Shown here: positions 32,544 to 43,296 of the stretch, in pieces
Position numbering within the stretch: position 1 is the stretch's first letter
Layout: every line of letters starts with the position of its first letter
Origin: Globodera rostochiensis
Lineage: Eukaryota; Nematoda; Chromadorea; Rhabditida; Heteroderidae
Reading direction: 5' to 3'
DNA: 64,000 nucleotides
Assembly (NCBI GenBank): GCA_018350325.1
Contig: JAEVLN010000004.1
Coordinates: 186,001 to 250,000, forward strand
Program-made: the position numbers and the translations under genes
Notes under the pieces: generated by a model
What the model was told of the DNA's origin: nothing
Database searches by the model: none
What the model saw: only the letters and a program-made list of their open reading frames with translations

Positions 32544-33690
32544 GTACACCCAAACAGCCCACAATCATTCGTCCAGGATTGGAAATTGGTCGAAATGGAG
32601 GTCAGATTCGGAGTCTGTGCCTCCGTATACCCCTAAAAGCACCTTTTTATCCAGTTTGGAGAATCTTTTACTTTTTTCGAGTTGGGGTAAAAAGGGAACG
32701 AGTCGGGACACCGGGGAAGCGAAAGGTAAGGGGAGGAGCAGAATTTTTAAGCCTCTGGGCAAATGATGAGTGTCGCTGGGTGAGAACGGCACACGCACGC
32801 GCGCCACATTGTCAAGTGCTCTGGTTGGCTGTTGGACGGCTTACAGTTTGGCAACGCATGCGCGGGCGCTAGACATTTGGTGGGGATTGGTTGGTGCGCT
32901 CTCCTTTTCGAAGACACAAAATGGGATGTCGTCGACAGGCAGTGCATGTGAATGTGTCTCGTCCCTTGTTGTTGGAAACAGTTGGCCCGGGGCAAGATGG
33001 TCATGCCGCCACTGTCTAGCCGGCGGACGGACGGGGGACGGTGAGGGATGGGAAGGCACAGCGGCACGGCCAGCAAATGTCGGCGAAAATGTTGCGTACT
33101 TTTTGAAATTCCCGTTTCCGCAAATAATTCCTTGGCAAATGTTTCAAAAGTTTAACAACTTTGGACCAATTTTCATAGCCGACCCCTGCCAATTCTTAAA
33201 AAGATCCAAAAATTTTAAAATTTTGGTTGCAAAGCCTGAGGCATAGGCATACACATTGAACTCTAGAAATGCACTTTCACTTTGTATAAAAGAATTGCCA
33301 TAATGCTTATTTTAACATTTTGTAAGCAATGGTTAATCAATCTGCACCACCGACCCTCCCCCAGCAGGAGTGAAACCGAATTCGCAAAAAAAAATTTCCA
33401 TTTTTTGAAAATTTCTTAACAAAAAAGGAATCGGAACCGGAATCCGGGAGGGATCCGGGGTTTTTGACTCTTCCGGATTTTTCCGGATTCAGATTTTTCC
33501 GGATTTATCCAGAAAAATCCGACCGGTAAATTTTCAAAACTGAAAATCCTGATCCGGAAATTTGATTTTACCGGTCCCTAAATAAAATATATCAACAACA
33601 AATGTTTTGTTTTTCCAACAATAAACTCGTGAACAGTGTGTGAAGTGATCGCAAATGATGTTGTTCTCTTTAGCAGGACGGACTCATTAA
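32544..33690. other. Promoter-like block copy 4 and dispersed repeats; no homeobox exon
   Basis: 32783-32900 holds the CCAAT-type block in diverged form (GGTTGGCTGTTGGACGG, ACGCACGCGCGCCACATTGT) without a clear TATA. 33100-33180 and 33230-33345 are dispersed repeats also at 38575-38650 and 41610-41740. 33430-33580 is CCGGATTTTTCCGGA-rich. I searched by eye for an exon reading GNWFKNRR and found none. Confidence 0.5.
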
Positions 33691-35279
33691 TCAATACTTT
33701 TTCTTTTTACCGTTCTTCGGCTTTCGGCCGGTTGATTTAGTGGATGACTCTGATGCATCTGTGCTGTCGTACCATTGTTGATAGAACTCATCAGGTGGAA
33801 TGTACCCAGCAGGTGGATAGAACCCAGGTGGGAAGAACTCTGGATCGAACTCTGGAGTGAACCCAGGTGGGTACGGACTCTGCTCAAAACGGTCAACCGA
33901 TGCTGTTGTGGCTTGTTGAGTGGGCGGGTTTGTTCGCATGTACTCCTGAACTGTGTATCAGTTAGGGACAGGATGGCACACAGTCAAATAGTGCCAAAAT
34001 ATGGCGCCAGTGTCCAAAAATATGGAAAAAAAATGTGGCGCTAATTTGTAAGGTACAAAAACAAAACAAAATTTGAAAAATACGGTACTTTTTTTGAAGC
34101 TCCGGTAGTGCCGCCGATAGGCGCCGTCGGGGAAAAAATTATTTGAATGGCGAAATGTTCAGCAATTAAACAATTTTTGTTAAGAATTTGAGCAAAATCT
34201 TCAAAAATTAGGCCCATTTCAAAAATCGCTTAAATATGGCAAAACATAAAATAGGTATGGCGCGGACCCCAACAAATGCACAATGCCATATAAATATGGT
34301 AGAAACAGAGATGGTGGGGTATTTTGATGTGCTGGCCATGAATTTGAAAATAATTTTCGAATCAGACAAAGTGTTGTCAACATTTTGGGTGGAACGCATC
34401 AAACTCAGTATAAAACTTAGGCAATATCATTTTAGAATCAAACAAAGTGCCGACAACTTTTGAGGACAAAGTGTCGACAAAATTTTGGGTGGGCGACACA
34501 CCAAATTTGGTCCAGTGGAGTTGGACAAAAAGCGACCAAAACAAATAGAAAACGGTACCGGCAGTGTTGCTAATGCTTCTTGTACTTCGTTCCAACTGTC
34601 TGCTTTTGTTTCACTACTTTCATGATGAGGCCATTTCAGCGTATTATCATTGTTATGCGTCATGGCCCAGCCCAGATTATCCACATGTTCGTTCGTGTCA
34701 AAATTGATATACGCCAGCTGCTGGTTTGAGGTTGACGCTTGGCCCTTCTGAATAGTGTGTAAAAAACTTAGAGAAAGGACTTGAGGACCGATCGAGATTC
34801 TCGATCGAAATCTCGAAACTTTTCGATCGAGATTACGATCTCGAATCCCGAAAAATCTCGAAGATCTCAAAAAAATTCGTTCGATCGAGATTTCGATCGA
34901 GAATCTCGATGGGTACTTTTTCTAGTAAAACTTAATTATTTGTTAGCGGAATGACGAAATGAGATGGAAACCCGAGTGTGTCATCAAACACTCGGTTGGA
35001 GCCCGGGACGGGACGTAGCCAGAAAACAAATTCGGTTGGGGGAATGGTTGCCATCTGAGCCCGGCGCTCAGACGTAGTCCCATTCAATTTTCTTAAGGAA
35101 TTTTCAAAAATACAACCGGCACCTCGGGAATTTAAAACCGCTTTTGTCTCTCCATAATAATAAAAATGGCCAAAAATTGAAAAGACCTTCTTCTTCTTAT
35201 CGCTGTCTTTGCCGGCCTTACAAATTACTGACAATGCCAAAGTGACAAACACTATTAGTACAACAACGTTCAATTTCAT
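33691..35279 (-). CDS. Secreted-family gene A (about 178 aa, 3 exons)
   Basis: Exons (minus): 35279-35187, 34747-34559, 33945-33691; all junctions phase 0. Exon 1 encodes a signal peptide ([20 protein letters not shown]) followed by [11 protein letters not shown]. Exon 2 has [17 protein letters not shown] and [20 protein letters not shown]. Exon 3 opens [17 protein letters not shown], continues with Pro/Phe/Tyr-rich PPGF repeats, and ends in the basic tail [17 protein letters not shown]. There is no cysteine-rich domain and no membrane segment after the signal. Donors are GTCTTT and GTACCG; the GTACCG donor is shared across family members. It shares exon plan and upstream block with B and intron sequence with C and D. 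Family function is not recognised; secretion is predicted from the signal peptide. Confidence 0.82.
34765..34915. repeat. TCGATCGAGA-rich block in intron 1 of gene A
   Basis: Dense direct and inverted copies of CGATCGAGATT and its variants, resembling the interior of the hAT-like MITEs at 18174 and 46294, but without clear ends. Probably a decayed insertion. Confidence 0.6.
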
Positions 35280-36060
35280 GCCGATCTGCTGAGAAGAACA
35301 AAAAAAAAAAAATTTTAGGACAAAATTAAAATGGAATTAACTTTTAATTCAATGAAAAATATAAAAAGGTTACCCAATTTCTTTCTGAAGCTTTCATTTC
35401 CATATTTATATTGACAAATTTACAGACATAATCAATATTATTTTTGATTTCTGCTTCTAAAATATGCACTTTTTGTTGATTTAATTGACTTAATTAATCA
35501 TCCCCTCAAAATAGAAAATTCGATAAATTCAAGCATTTGCTTCAAGAACCTAAATACATATTCGGGTTGGGATGAAAAATCATCTGCTGATCAAAGTCAA
35601 AAGTCGTCGGTGTTGATCGGAAGAAAAAAGGAAGGAAGAATGGACGTCAGTCACTTTGGGAAAATGTTGACCCAAAAGGCGGGGGATGAACGAACATATT
35701 CATTCACTTTTGGGAATTAATCTCTTTAACATAATTTGAATGTTTTATTTGCCCCCGGCAAAATGTTGACCCAGCGAATTGTGAGAAAGCAAATATTTGC
35801 CCCCGGCAAATCAAATAATATATATAAATAAAGGATCAGGGCTTGCAATTGTATCTCGAACGGAACGGCGAAATACCTTTCCCGCGCTTTTTGAAATTCC
35901 CGCTCCCGCAATTTTTATTTTAGCATTTTACTGTCCCCGCAAATTAACCAAATCCGGTCATTTTATGCGTAAAACCCTTCAAAATTGGTCAATGTTTATT
36001 ATCCGCTGTTTTTTGATTCCGTTAATTCCGTCCGTTCCATTTCCATTCATCCCTCCACCC
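35280..36060. promoter_or_regulatory. Upstream region of gene A shared with genes B, C and D
   Basis: 35459-35520 is the AAAATATGCACTTTTTGTTG block (single copy). 35540-35810 matches 54880-55145 in inverted orientation, which is the same relation to gene D on the other strand, and partly 58040-58340 (landmarks GGGTTGGGATGAAAAATCAT, CCAAAAGGCGGGGGATGAAC, TTTGCCCCCGGCAAA). This is likely family promoter DNA. Core promoter elements are not pinned down. Confidence 0.55.
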
Positions 36061-36095
36061 ATTAATGATTAATCACATCCATTGTTGGTTCAATT

Positions 36096-37692
36096 CGTTC
36101 TCCCTCTTGGGGCTCAATTCGTTCTCCCCCTTGGGGCTCAATTCGTTCTCCCCCTTGGGGTTCAATTCGTTCTCCCCCTTGGGGTTCAATTCGTTCTCCC
36201 CCTTGGGGCTCAATTCCTTGCCCCCCTTGGGGCTCAATTCGTTCTCCCCCTTGGGGCCCAATTCGTTCTCCCCCTTGGGGCCCAATTCGTTCTCCCCCTT
36301 GGGGCTCAATTCGTTCTCCCTCTTGGGGCTCAATTCGTTCTCCCCCTTGGGGCTCAATTCGTTCTCCCCCTTGGGGCTCAATTCGTTCTCCCCGTTGGGG
36401 CTCAATTCGTTCTCCCCGTTGGGGCTCAATTCGTTCTCCCCCTTGGGGCTCAATTCGTTCTCCCCCTTGGGGCTCAATTCGTTCTCCCTCTTGGGGCTCA
36501 ATTCGTTCTCCCCTTTGGGGTTCAATTCGTTCTCCCTCTTGGGGCTCAATTCGTTCTCCCTCTTGGGGCTCAATTCGTTCTCCCCCTTGGGGCTCAATTC
36601 GTTCTCCCCCTTGGGGTTCAATTCGTTCTCCCCCTTGGGGCTCAATTCCTTGCCCCCCTTGGGGCTCAATTCGTTCTCCCCCTTGGGGCCCAATTCGTTC
36701 TCCCCCTTGGGGCTCAATTCGTTCTCCCTCTTGGGGCTCAATTCGTTCTCCCCCTTGGGGCTCAATTCGTTCTCCCCCTTGGGGCTCAATTCGTTCTCCC
36801 CGTTGGGGTTCAATTCGTTCTCCCTCTTGGGGCTCAATTCGTTCTCCCTCTTGGGGCTCAATTCGTTCTCCCCCTTGGGGCTCAATTCGTTCTCCCCCTT
36901 GGGGTTCAATTCGTTCTTCCCCTTGGGGCTCAATTCCTTGCCCCCCTTGGGGCTCAATTCGTTCTCCCCCTTGGGGCTCAATTCGTTCTCCCCATTGGGG
37001 CTCAATTCGTTCTCCCCCTTGGGGCTCAATTCGTTCTCCCCCTTGGGGTTCAATTCGTTCTCCCCCTTGGGGCTCAATTCGTTCTCCCCCTTGGGGCTCA
37101 ATTCGTTCTCCCCCTTGGGGTTCAATTCGTTCTCCCCCTTGGGGCCCAATTCGTTCGCCCCCTTGGGGCTCAATTCGTTCTCCCCCTTGGGGCTCAATTC
37201 GTTCTCCCCCTTGGGGTTCAATTCGTTCTCCCCCTTGGGGCCCAATTCGTTCGCCCCCTTGGGGCTCAATTCGTTCTCCCCCTTGGGGCTCAATTCGTTC
37301 TCCCCCTTGGGGTTCAATTCGTTCTCCCCCTTGGGGCTCAATTCGTTCTCCCCCTTGGGGTTCAATTCGTTCTCCCCCTTGGGGCCCAATTCGTTCGCCC
37401 CCTTGGGGCTCAATTCGTTCTCCCCCTTGGGGCTCAATTCGTTCTCCCCCTTGGGGTTCAATTCGTTCTCCCCCTTGGGGCTCAATTCGTTCTCCCCCTT
37501 GGGGCTCAATTCGTTCTCCCCCTTGGGGCCCAATTCGTTCGCCCCCTTGGGGCTCAATTCGTTCTCCCCCTTGGGGTTCAATTCGTTCTCCCCCTTGGGG
37601 TTCAATTCGTTCTCCCTCTTGGGGCCCAATTCGTTCGCCCCCTTGGGGCTCAATTCGTTCTCCCCCTTGGGGCCCAATTCGTTCTCCCCCCG
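36096..37692. repeat. 24-bp minisatellite, about 66 copies, with higher-order pattern
   Basis: The unit is GGGGCTCAATTCGTTCTCCC plus CCTT, with marked variants. CCTTGCCCCCC units stand near 36211, 36643 and 36931 (spacings 432 and 288, multiples of 24); CGTTCGCCCCC units recur in the second half. About 1.6 kb is open in at least three frames because 24 is a multiple of three and the unit has no stop. I regard it as non-coding. Confidence 0.95.
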
Positions 37693-37994
37693 GCCGTCCA
37701 TCCCCTTTCTTCCCTTTTCTTTCATCGATTTACAAACAAACGACGACATACCGACGACGCCCTTCACCCAACAGAACAAACAGTTGCTCAACAAACCAAC
37801 CATCACATTATGTTCCATCACATTCATTTAAATATGTTGTACTAGAAGATGGACTTGTGGATCGATCCGGATTTTTATCGAAAATTCTCCAGCCCGAACT
37901 TTGAATTGTTTTTGCGGGAGGATGATGAGCAAAAAGGCCAGCACTGCTTGTCAAAATTTTATTTTCAGCTTTCAATTTATTTATCACAACGGCG
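37693..37994. other. Unique tail of the minisatellite-bearing dispersed repeat
   Basis: CAACAGAACAAACAGTTGCT, CAACAAACCAACCA and ATTCATTTAAATAT also follow shorter units at 39415-39540 and 45740-45900. No gene. Confidence 0.6.
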
Positions 37995-38400
37995 TACGGA
38001 CCGAATCCAGACCGGACAGATTGGGCAATAACTTGCTTCAACCTTGACATATTCAGACATTATTATAGTCATTCGAAAGCTCTTCAAGAGCTGAAGCTAT
38101 TGTTAAGCAAAAGTTTTGTGATTGGACAAGTTTCAAAAAAGTTATGGCCAAAAAACTTTTTAAAAAATTTTTGAATCCAGAATTTTTGGTTTTTGGCCAT
38201 AATTTTTTTGAAATTTGTCCAATCACAAAACTTTTGCTTAATAATAGCTCCGTCTTTTCAAGAGCTTTCAAATGACTATAATAATGTCTGAATATGTCAA
38301 GGTTGAAGCAAGTTATTGCCCGCTCTGTATTCGGACCGGTCTGGATTCTGACCAATTTTGGCTGGGTCTGGATTCGGACCATTCTGGATTCGGTAGCCGT
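37995..38400. mobile_element. Long foldback element
   Basis: Arms of about 150-190 bp: left CAATAACTTGCTTCAACCTT, right AAGGTTGAAGCAAGTTATTG, with CATTCGAAAGCTC/GAGCTTTCAAATG and AAAAGTTATGGCC/GGCCATAA pairs inside. Outer ends carry CCGAATCCAGACCGG-type motifs in opposite orientation. The predicted RNA would form one long hairpin. Confidence 0.85.
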
Positions 38401-38958
38401 CACAACGACATTTTGCCAACTAAATAATGCAAAAGTGCCCGAGTTTGTGTGGTAATAGAAATTCAAATAATATATATTAAATAAAGGATCAGGCATGCAA
38501 TGTTTAACCCTTTTTAGATTGATTTTAAGTGTTTTTGGCGGGTTCGGCGGTGAATGAACTCCCGCAATTTTTAATTTTAGCATTTTCCCGTTCCCGCAAA
38601 TAATTCCTTGGCGAATGTTTCAAAAGTTTAACAACTTTGGACCAATTTTCATCACAAACTCCTGCTGGTTATTTTGGCATCAATTAAAATGTCTGTAACA
38701 CATTTTTGTTAGAGAACTTGAAAGTGAATTATGAGCCGACCCCTTTCAATTCTTAAAATAATTGTCAAGGCGTCTTAACCGTCTTCTTCCAACAAGCGGA
38801 ATCTCCCACTTCCTTACATTCACAAAGAGCATTCATTTTATTAAATAACTAATTGCATTGATGGCCGGATTAATTCGTTTTGCTGAAACAAAATTGAGCC
38901 GAGGAAAATTGCTTCTTTTCTGCGCTTTTAAATATTATTCATTTTAAGTACTTGGGAT
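38401..38958. other. Intergenic with dispersed repeat at 38575-38660
   Basis: CCCGCAAATAATTCCTTGGC, then AATGTTTCAAAAGTTTAACA, also at 33110-33175. No gene. Confidence 0.5.
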
Positions 38959-39141
38959 TAGAGCCCGCGAATTTGAAAACACCCGGACCTGGATCTGGAT
39001 AGATTTCGGAAATGACCTGGATCTGGATTTTCTGGATTAAAAATCCAGACCCAGAAAAATCCAGGGTCGTTGAAATACTTGGATTCCGGATCAGGAGTCC
39101 TGGAAAATCCTGGTCTGGATCCAGATCCAGTCCGGGCTCTA
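38959..39141. mobile_element. hAT-like MITE with 7/8 target duplication
   Basis: Ends TAGAGCCCG and CGGGCTCTA; flanks CTTGGGAT and CTTAGGAT agree at seven of eight positions. The interior is GGATCTGGAT/ATCCAGATCC repeats. The terminal sequence is that of 18174-18356 but the interior is different. Confidence 0.85.
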
Positions 39142-39281
39142 CTTAGGATTGCCATTTCTTCACTAAGTGATGTATCTTTTTTTTCAAATTTCGCATTACT
39201 GTCAAAATCTGTCGCTGTCAAATTCTGAAAAAGATCAAAAGAAGGTGAAATAATGTTCACTGTCGAAATCCACTAATTACT

Positions 39282-39392
39282 TATTAATTGGACTATAAAA
39301 ATATAAACTTATTAATTGGACTATAAAAATATAAACTTATTAATTGGACTATAAAAATATAAACTTATTAATTGGACTATAAAAATATACAA
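39282..39392. repeat. 28-bp tandem repeat, four units
   Basis: The unit is TTATTAATTGGACTATAAAA plus ATATAAAC. Confidence 0.93.
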
Positions 39393-39850
39393 AATGCATA
39401 TAATCCCAGCCCTATTAATCACATCCATTGGGGCTCAATTCGTTCTTTTCCCCCGCCCATTTCCATTCTTTCCGTTCTCTCAAACAGAACAAATAATTGT
39501 TTAACCAACCAACCAACCAATTCCAAAGCATTCATTTAAATATTATCGGTTGCAGCCTGCTGGGGGGTAAAAGGACAAATCGATCCATTACCCCGATTCG
39601 TTCCATTTAATAATGACAAAAAACCTTTTAAAAAATCGTACAAAACTCGTGAGCAGAACACGAACCCCGGGTTCCATTTTTGCGTATGTTGAACCCCGGA
39701 CCTGAGCGAACAAAAAAAACTTTTTTTCCAAAAAATCAAAAATGGCAAATTTACTTTTAAGGAAAATGTGAATTTTGGACAAATAAGTACGCGACTTACA
39801 AACTTTCGATTTCAGCATCTTTCAAAATCAGCCACGAATATAGCCCAACA
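39393..39850. other. Short copy of the AATTCGTTC repeat and 5' flank of the BTB gene
   Basis: 39415-39540 is the dispersed repeat with one GGGGCTCAATTCGTTC unit. 39720-39850 resembles 59210-59311 (TTTTAAGGAAA, ACAAACT, AGCATCTTTCAAAATCA), the shared 5' flank of both BTB genes. Confidence 0.6.
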
Positions 39851-41412
39851 ATGGCTAATATCTATGACAAATTTATTATTGTTGATGAAAAATTGATCAC
39901 TGATCTCACAATTCAACGTGGCTGTCCATTAGGATGCCGTAATGTTCATTTATGCGAGCACATCAATTCGCAATTCAGTGACCGGACTGCGTTTGCATCA
40001 CTGTAATTATATTTTAAAAAATCTCTTAATTATATTTTAAAAAATCTCTTAATTATATTTTAAAAAATCTCTTAATTATATTTTAAAAATCTTAATTATA
40101 TTTAAAAAAATCTCTTAATTATATTTTAAAAAATCTCTATTTCCCGACGCTTAATTAATTTACCACATTTTTTAGCGAGTTTAGGATACTCAACCAGGTG
40201 CGATGTTTACAAATCAAGGACATTGATTCACATTCAACGAATGCGTCGGGTCCGTTGGCACAAATTGTTCCATGGAGATGGATTGACGGAACACAGAAAA
40301 ATCAAAGAGTGAATAATTTTTGTTCTAGTACGGGGGAAATTCCAAAAACTGCTTATAAATTCTCAATTTTAATTTTTTTATTGCTGAATTCGTAATCATT
40401 GCATCGAATAACTTATTGTCAGACGGTTTTTAGGAAAAAAACCTAATTTTTAGACCAGGACACTTAACAGAGGCGGAAAGGAGGTGATCAACTGCTACTA
40501 TTCACCTTCCATTGTAATCAGAATTCTCCAAAAGCGAGAAGTGATCGAGAAGTGAAATAAAATTTGTACTAAATTCAGAAAATACAATTTTTTGACTTTT
40601 TTCAGTCCGTGTCCGCCGTTACGCTCTCCGGACGACGATTTGACCGTACACATCGGCGACCGTCAGGTTACGGTATCCGCCAATTTGCTGATGTTCGTCT
40701 CGCCGATGATCGAGCGGATGCTCAGCGTGGAGATGAAGGAGAAGCAGCAGCGGACGCTCAACTTGGACGGCCATGACATCACGATGGAGCAGTTCATGCA
40801 ATTCTTGGAGATCATCAACGACCATTTTCGTCACGGTCGAATTCATCCCAATCGTGAGTTGACACGATAAAAGTAAAAAATTGATTTCTTTTTTAGCAAC
40901 AAATGTGCTCGAACTGCTTGCGTTGGCCGACTACTTCCAGATCGATTGGCTGAAGGCGCGCTGCGAGGCTCATCTGATCAATTGCGTGGAGATTCCGCTG
41001 ATCGAACGTTTTCTTCTCATCGAGCCCTATCGGCTTGATAATTTGAAGGTGGGCGGTCATTTGAAGCTTTATTCCAAAGGCTCGACAAAATCAGTTTTGC
41101 GTCCCAATCATGGACCTAGCCAGGGGTGGGATTCCGCTCCCCCCCCCCCTCTCTCGAAATCACCTTTTTCCAAAAAATGCTAATATTTTGTTAGGAGCTT
41201 TTCTTCTTTCCCCAATCTGACTTTTTAGAGAAAATAGTTAAAAATCCATGTTTTTGCCATTTTTTGGTGCAAGGCTCTTTTCACAAAATTTTGCATGAAT
41301 TTAGAGCTGTTTGAATGTCGCAAATCTGAGAGAGTTTGTAGAGGCAAATCATGAACAGCTGTTGTCGTCCATTAGCAAAGAGTTTTGGGCCCAGCTGACC
41401 GTTAGACTGTGA
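39851..41412 (+). CDS. BTB-domain protein, nematode type (about 296 aa, 6 exons)
   Basis: Exons 39851-40002, 40176-40308, 40454-40551, 40606-40853, 40897-41048, 41305-41412; all phases agree. The N-terminal part (MANIYDKFIIVDEKL, then SHSTNASGPLAQIVPWRW and ILQKREVIEN) is a region I do not recognise; it takes the place a MATH domain has in many nematode BTB proteins. Then the BTB fold: DDDLTVHIGDRQVTVSANLL, MFVSPMIERML, EFLxI-like MEQFMQFLEIIN, then TNVLELLALADYFQIDWLKA and RCEAHLI, with a C-terminal helix region ending KEFWAQLTVRL. BTB proteins of this type commonly act as substrate adaptors of CUL3 ubiquitin ligases; that role is family knowledge, not shown here. The first intron carries a 23-bp repeat. 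Confidence 0.87.
40006..40140. repeat. 23-bp tandem repeat in BTB intron 1, six units
   Basis: The unit is TTATATTTTAAAAAATCTCT plus TAA. It is derived from the start of the intron (the paralogue at 59461 has one TTATATTTAAG only). Confidence 0.9.
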
Positions 41413-41926
41413 CAAGCAAAGAGAGGGAGGCGCCCCGGATGCTATTTTTATGGAATTTTTTTTGAAATTCAAATGTTTTAAGCGACATATTTGTTTTGTC
41501 TTTCAATATTTTTATAATTTTTTCGAGCCCCGCCAGGGTTATTGTTGAGAAAAACGCAATTACACAAAACATACTGCAATGGTTAATCATCATTGGCATA
41601 ATAAGCCTGAGGCATTGGCATACATTGAACTCTAGAAATGCACTTTCACTTTGTATAAAAGAATTCCATAATGCTTATTTTAACATTTTGTAATCAATGG
41701 TCATCATTGGCATAATAAGCCTGAGGCATAGTCACACACTGAAAAAATAAATTTTGGAAAATTTCGAGTTTTCGAAAAATTGTTCGAATTCGGGTCCGGG
41801 CTTCGAAACTGCGTAAAATAAATGTCAGAATCGTGATCAACGACCCCGAAAACCCTCCGGGAACATGTTTTATATGACTTTTAAAAAATTGCACTATTAC
41901 CGGACGGACTCATTGATCAATTCTTT
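41413..41926. other. Intergenic, duplicated repeat
   Basis: ATAATAAGCCTGAGGCATTG occurs twice (about 41600 and 41710), with one more near 33230. No gene. Confidence 0.55.
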
Positions 41927-43296
41927 TTACGACTTTCGGCCGGTTGATTTAGTGGATGAGTCTGATGAAGAATCTGTTCTGTCGTAGAACCATGCATAGG
42001 AAGCCTCACTATCAGATACATTAACCGGATTCTGCGCAGAATGGCCAACCGATGCTGTGGCTTGTTGATTGGGCGGGTTTGTTGGCCATGAATAGGACTC
42101 CGCACTATCAGATACATTTACCGGATGCTGCGCAGAATGGCCAACCGATGCTGTGGCTTGTTGATTGGGCGGGTTTGTTGGCCATGAATAGGAAGCCTCA
42201 CTATCAGATACATTGACCGGATTCTGCGCAGAATGGCCAACCGATGCTGTGGCTTGTTGATTGGGCGGGTTTGTTGGCCATGAATAGGACTCCGCACTAT
42301 CAGATACATTGACCGGATGCTGCGCAGAATGGCCAACCGATGCTGTGGCTTGTTGATTGGGCGGGTTTGTTGGCCATGAATAGGAAGCCTCACTATCAGA
42401 TACATTGACCGGATGCTGCGCAGAATGGCCAACCGATGCTGTGGCTTGTTGATTGGGCGGGTTTGTTGGCCATGAATAGGAAGCCTCACTATCAGATACA
42501 TTGACCGGATGCTGCGCAGAATGGCCAACCGATGCTGTGGTGGCTTGTTGATTGGGCGGGTTTGTTGGCGGCATGCGTGCCTGAACAGTGTATCAGTTAG
42601 GGACAGTGTGGCCCAGCAGTCCAACTTTTGAGGACAAAGTGCGGAGGTGCAAAAGATCAACCTGCGCTGGGATTCGAACCCACATCTTCCCTTTCGGTGG
42701 GCAGCTCTAACCATTGAGCTACGCAGGCTTCATTTCCTTTGCACCCTCCCCTCCCCTATCGCAGGGGCAATGGGACCTCACTCAGCCGTCTCGGCTCTGT
42801 TTGATGAGCCCAATTTATCACAACAGAACGGTACCGGCTGTGCCGCTAATGCTGCTTGTAATGCATCCCAGCTGTCGTCTGGTGTTGGTTCACTACTTTC
42901 ATGCCGCGGCTGTATCAGCCGACCATCAGTGTGATGCGTGTTGTCCCAATACGAATTGTCGCCATGTTGGTTCGTCTGATAATGTAGCGGCAGCAGGTTT
43001 GAGTTCGATGCTTCTCCCTGCGATTTTGTGTCAGCGTCCTTCTGAATTGTGAATAAAATTTAGGGGGATGTTGCTCCCCCCCCCTCCCACCCCCCAGTGA
43101 GCGCAATTCATTTTCTTTAAAGAATTTTCAAAAATAAATGTTTTTTTGTTTTTGCAAAACCTTTATTTTTAGGGGGGAGATCGGCGCCACCTATCGGCAA
43201 CCCTGATACCTTCTTCTCGCGGTCTTTCTTGGCATTACAAATTGCGGACAATGCCAAAACGGCAAACACTATTAGTACAACAACGTTCAATTTCAT
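41927..43296 (-). CDS. Secreted-family gene B with 96-bp coding repeats (about 315 aa)
   Basis: Exons (minus): 43296-43210, 43041-42835, 42580-41927; phase 0 throughout. Signal peptide [20 protein letters not shown], then NAKKDREKK. Exon 2: SNSNLLPLHYQTNQHGDN and SWDALQAALAAQP. Exon 3: about six 32-residue units, TNPPNQQATASVGHSAQ then VNVSDSEASYSWP, ending [14 protein letters not shown] and stop. The units contain two variable sites (HP or NP; SEASYSW or SAESYSW) in mosaic order. The terminal motif STKSTGRK matches gene A. A tRNA-like sequence sits in intron 2. Secretion is predicted; function is unrecognised. The repeat structure and conserved ends recall hypervariable effectors of cyst nematodes. 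Confidence 0.83.
42013..42578 (-). repeat. 96-bp coding minisatellite of gene B
   Basis: The CTTGTTGATTGGGCGGGTTT mark recurs at 42061, 42157, 42253, 42349 and 42445 (exact 96-bp steps) and at 42544 after a 3-bp insertion. All length changes keep frame. Confidence 0.96.
42651..42723 (-). tRNA. tRNA-like sequence in intron 2 of gene B (anticodon unclear)
   Basis: Minus strand: acceptor GCCTGCG paired with CGCAGGT, perfect D arm GCTCAATGGTTAGAGC, and T loop GGTTCGAATCC. A and B boxes of an internal pol III promoter are therefore present. The anticodon stem-loop is poor: the best fold gives loop ACCGAAA or CCGAAAG, and the universal U33 is missing. Probably a tRNA pseudogene or SINE head. Confidence 0.5.

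Noticed and set aside
34765..34915. Candidate hAT MITE in intron 1 of gene A
   Set aside because: Interior repeats look right, but I find no inverted YARNG ends or target duplication, so it is listed only as a repeat block.
36065..37845. Open frames of nearly 590 codons on both strands
   Set aside because: They are the 24-bp array read in several frames; three or more frames and both strands are open at once, and there is no splice, start context or non-repeat domain.
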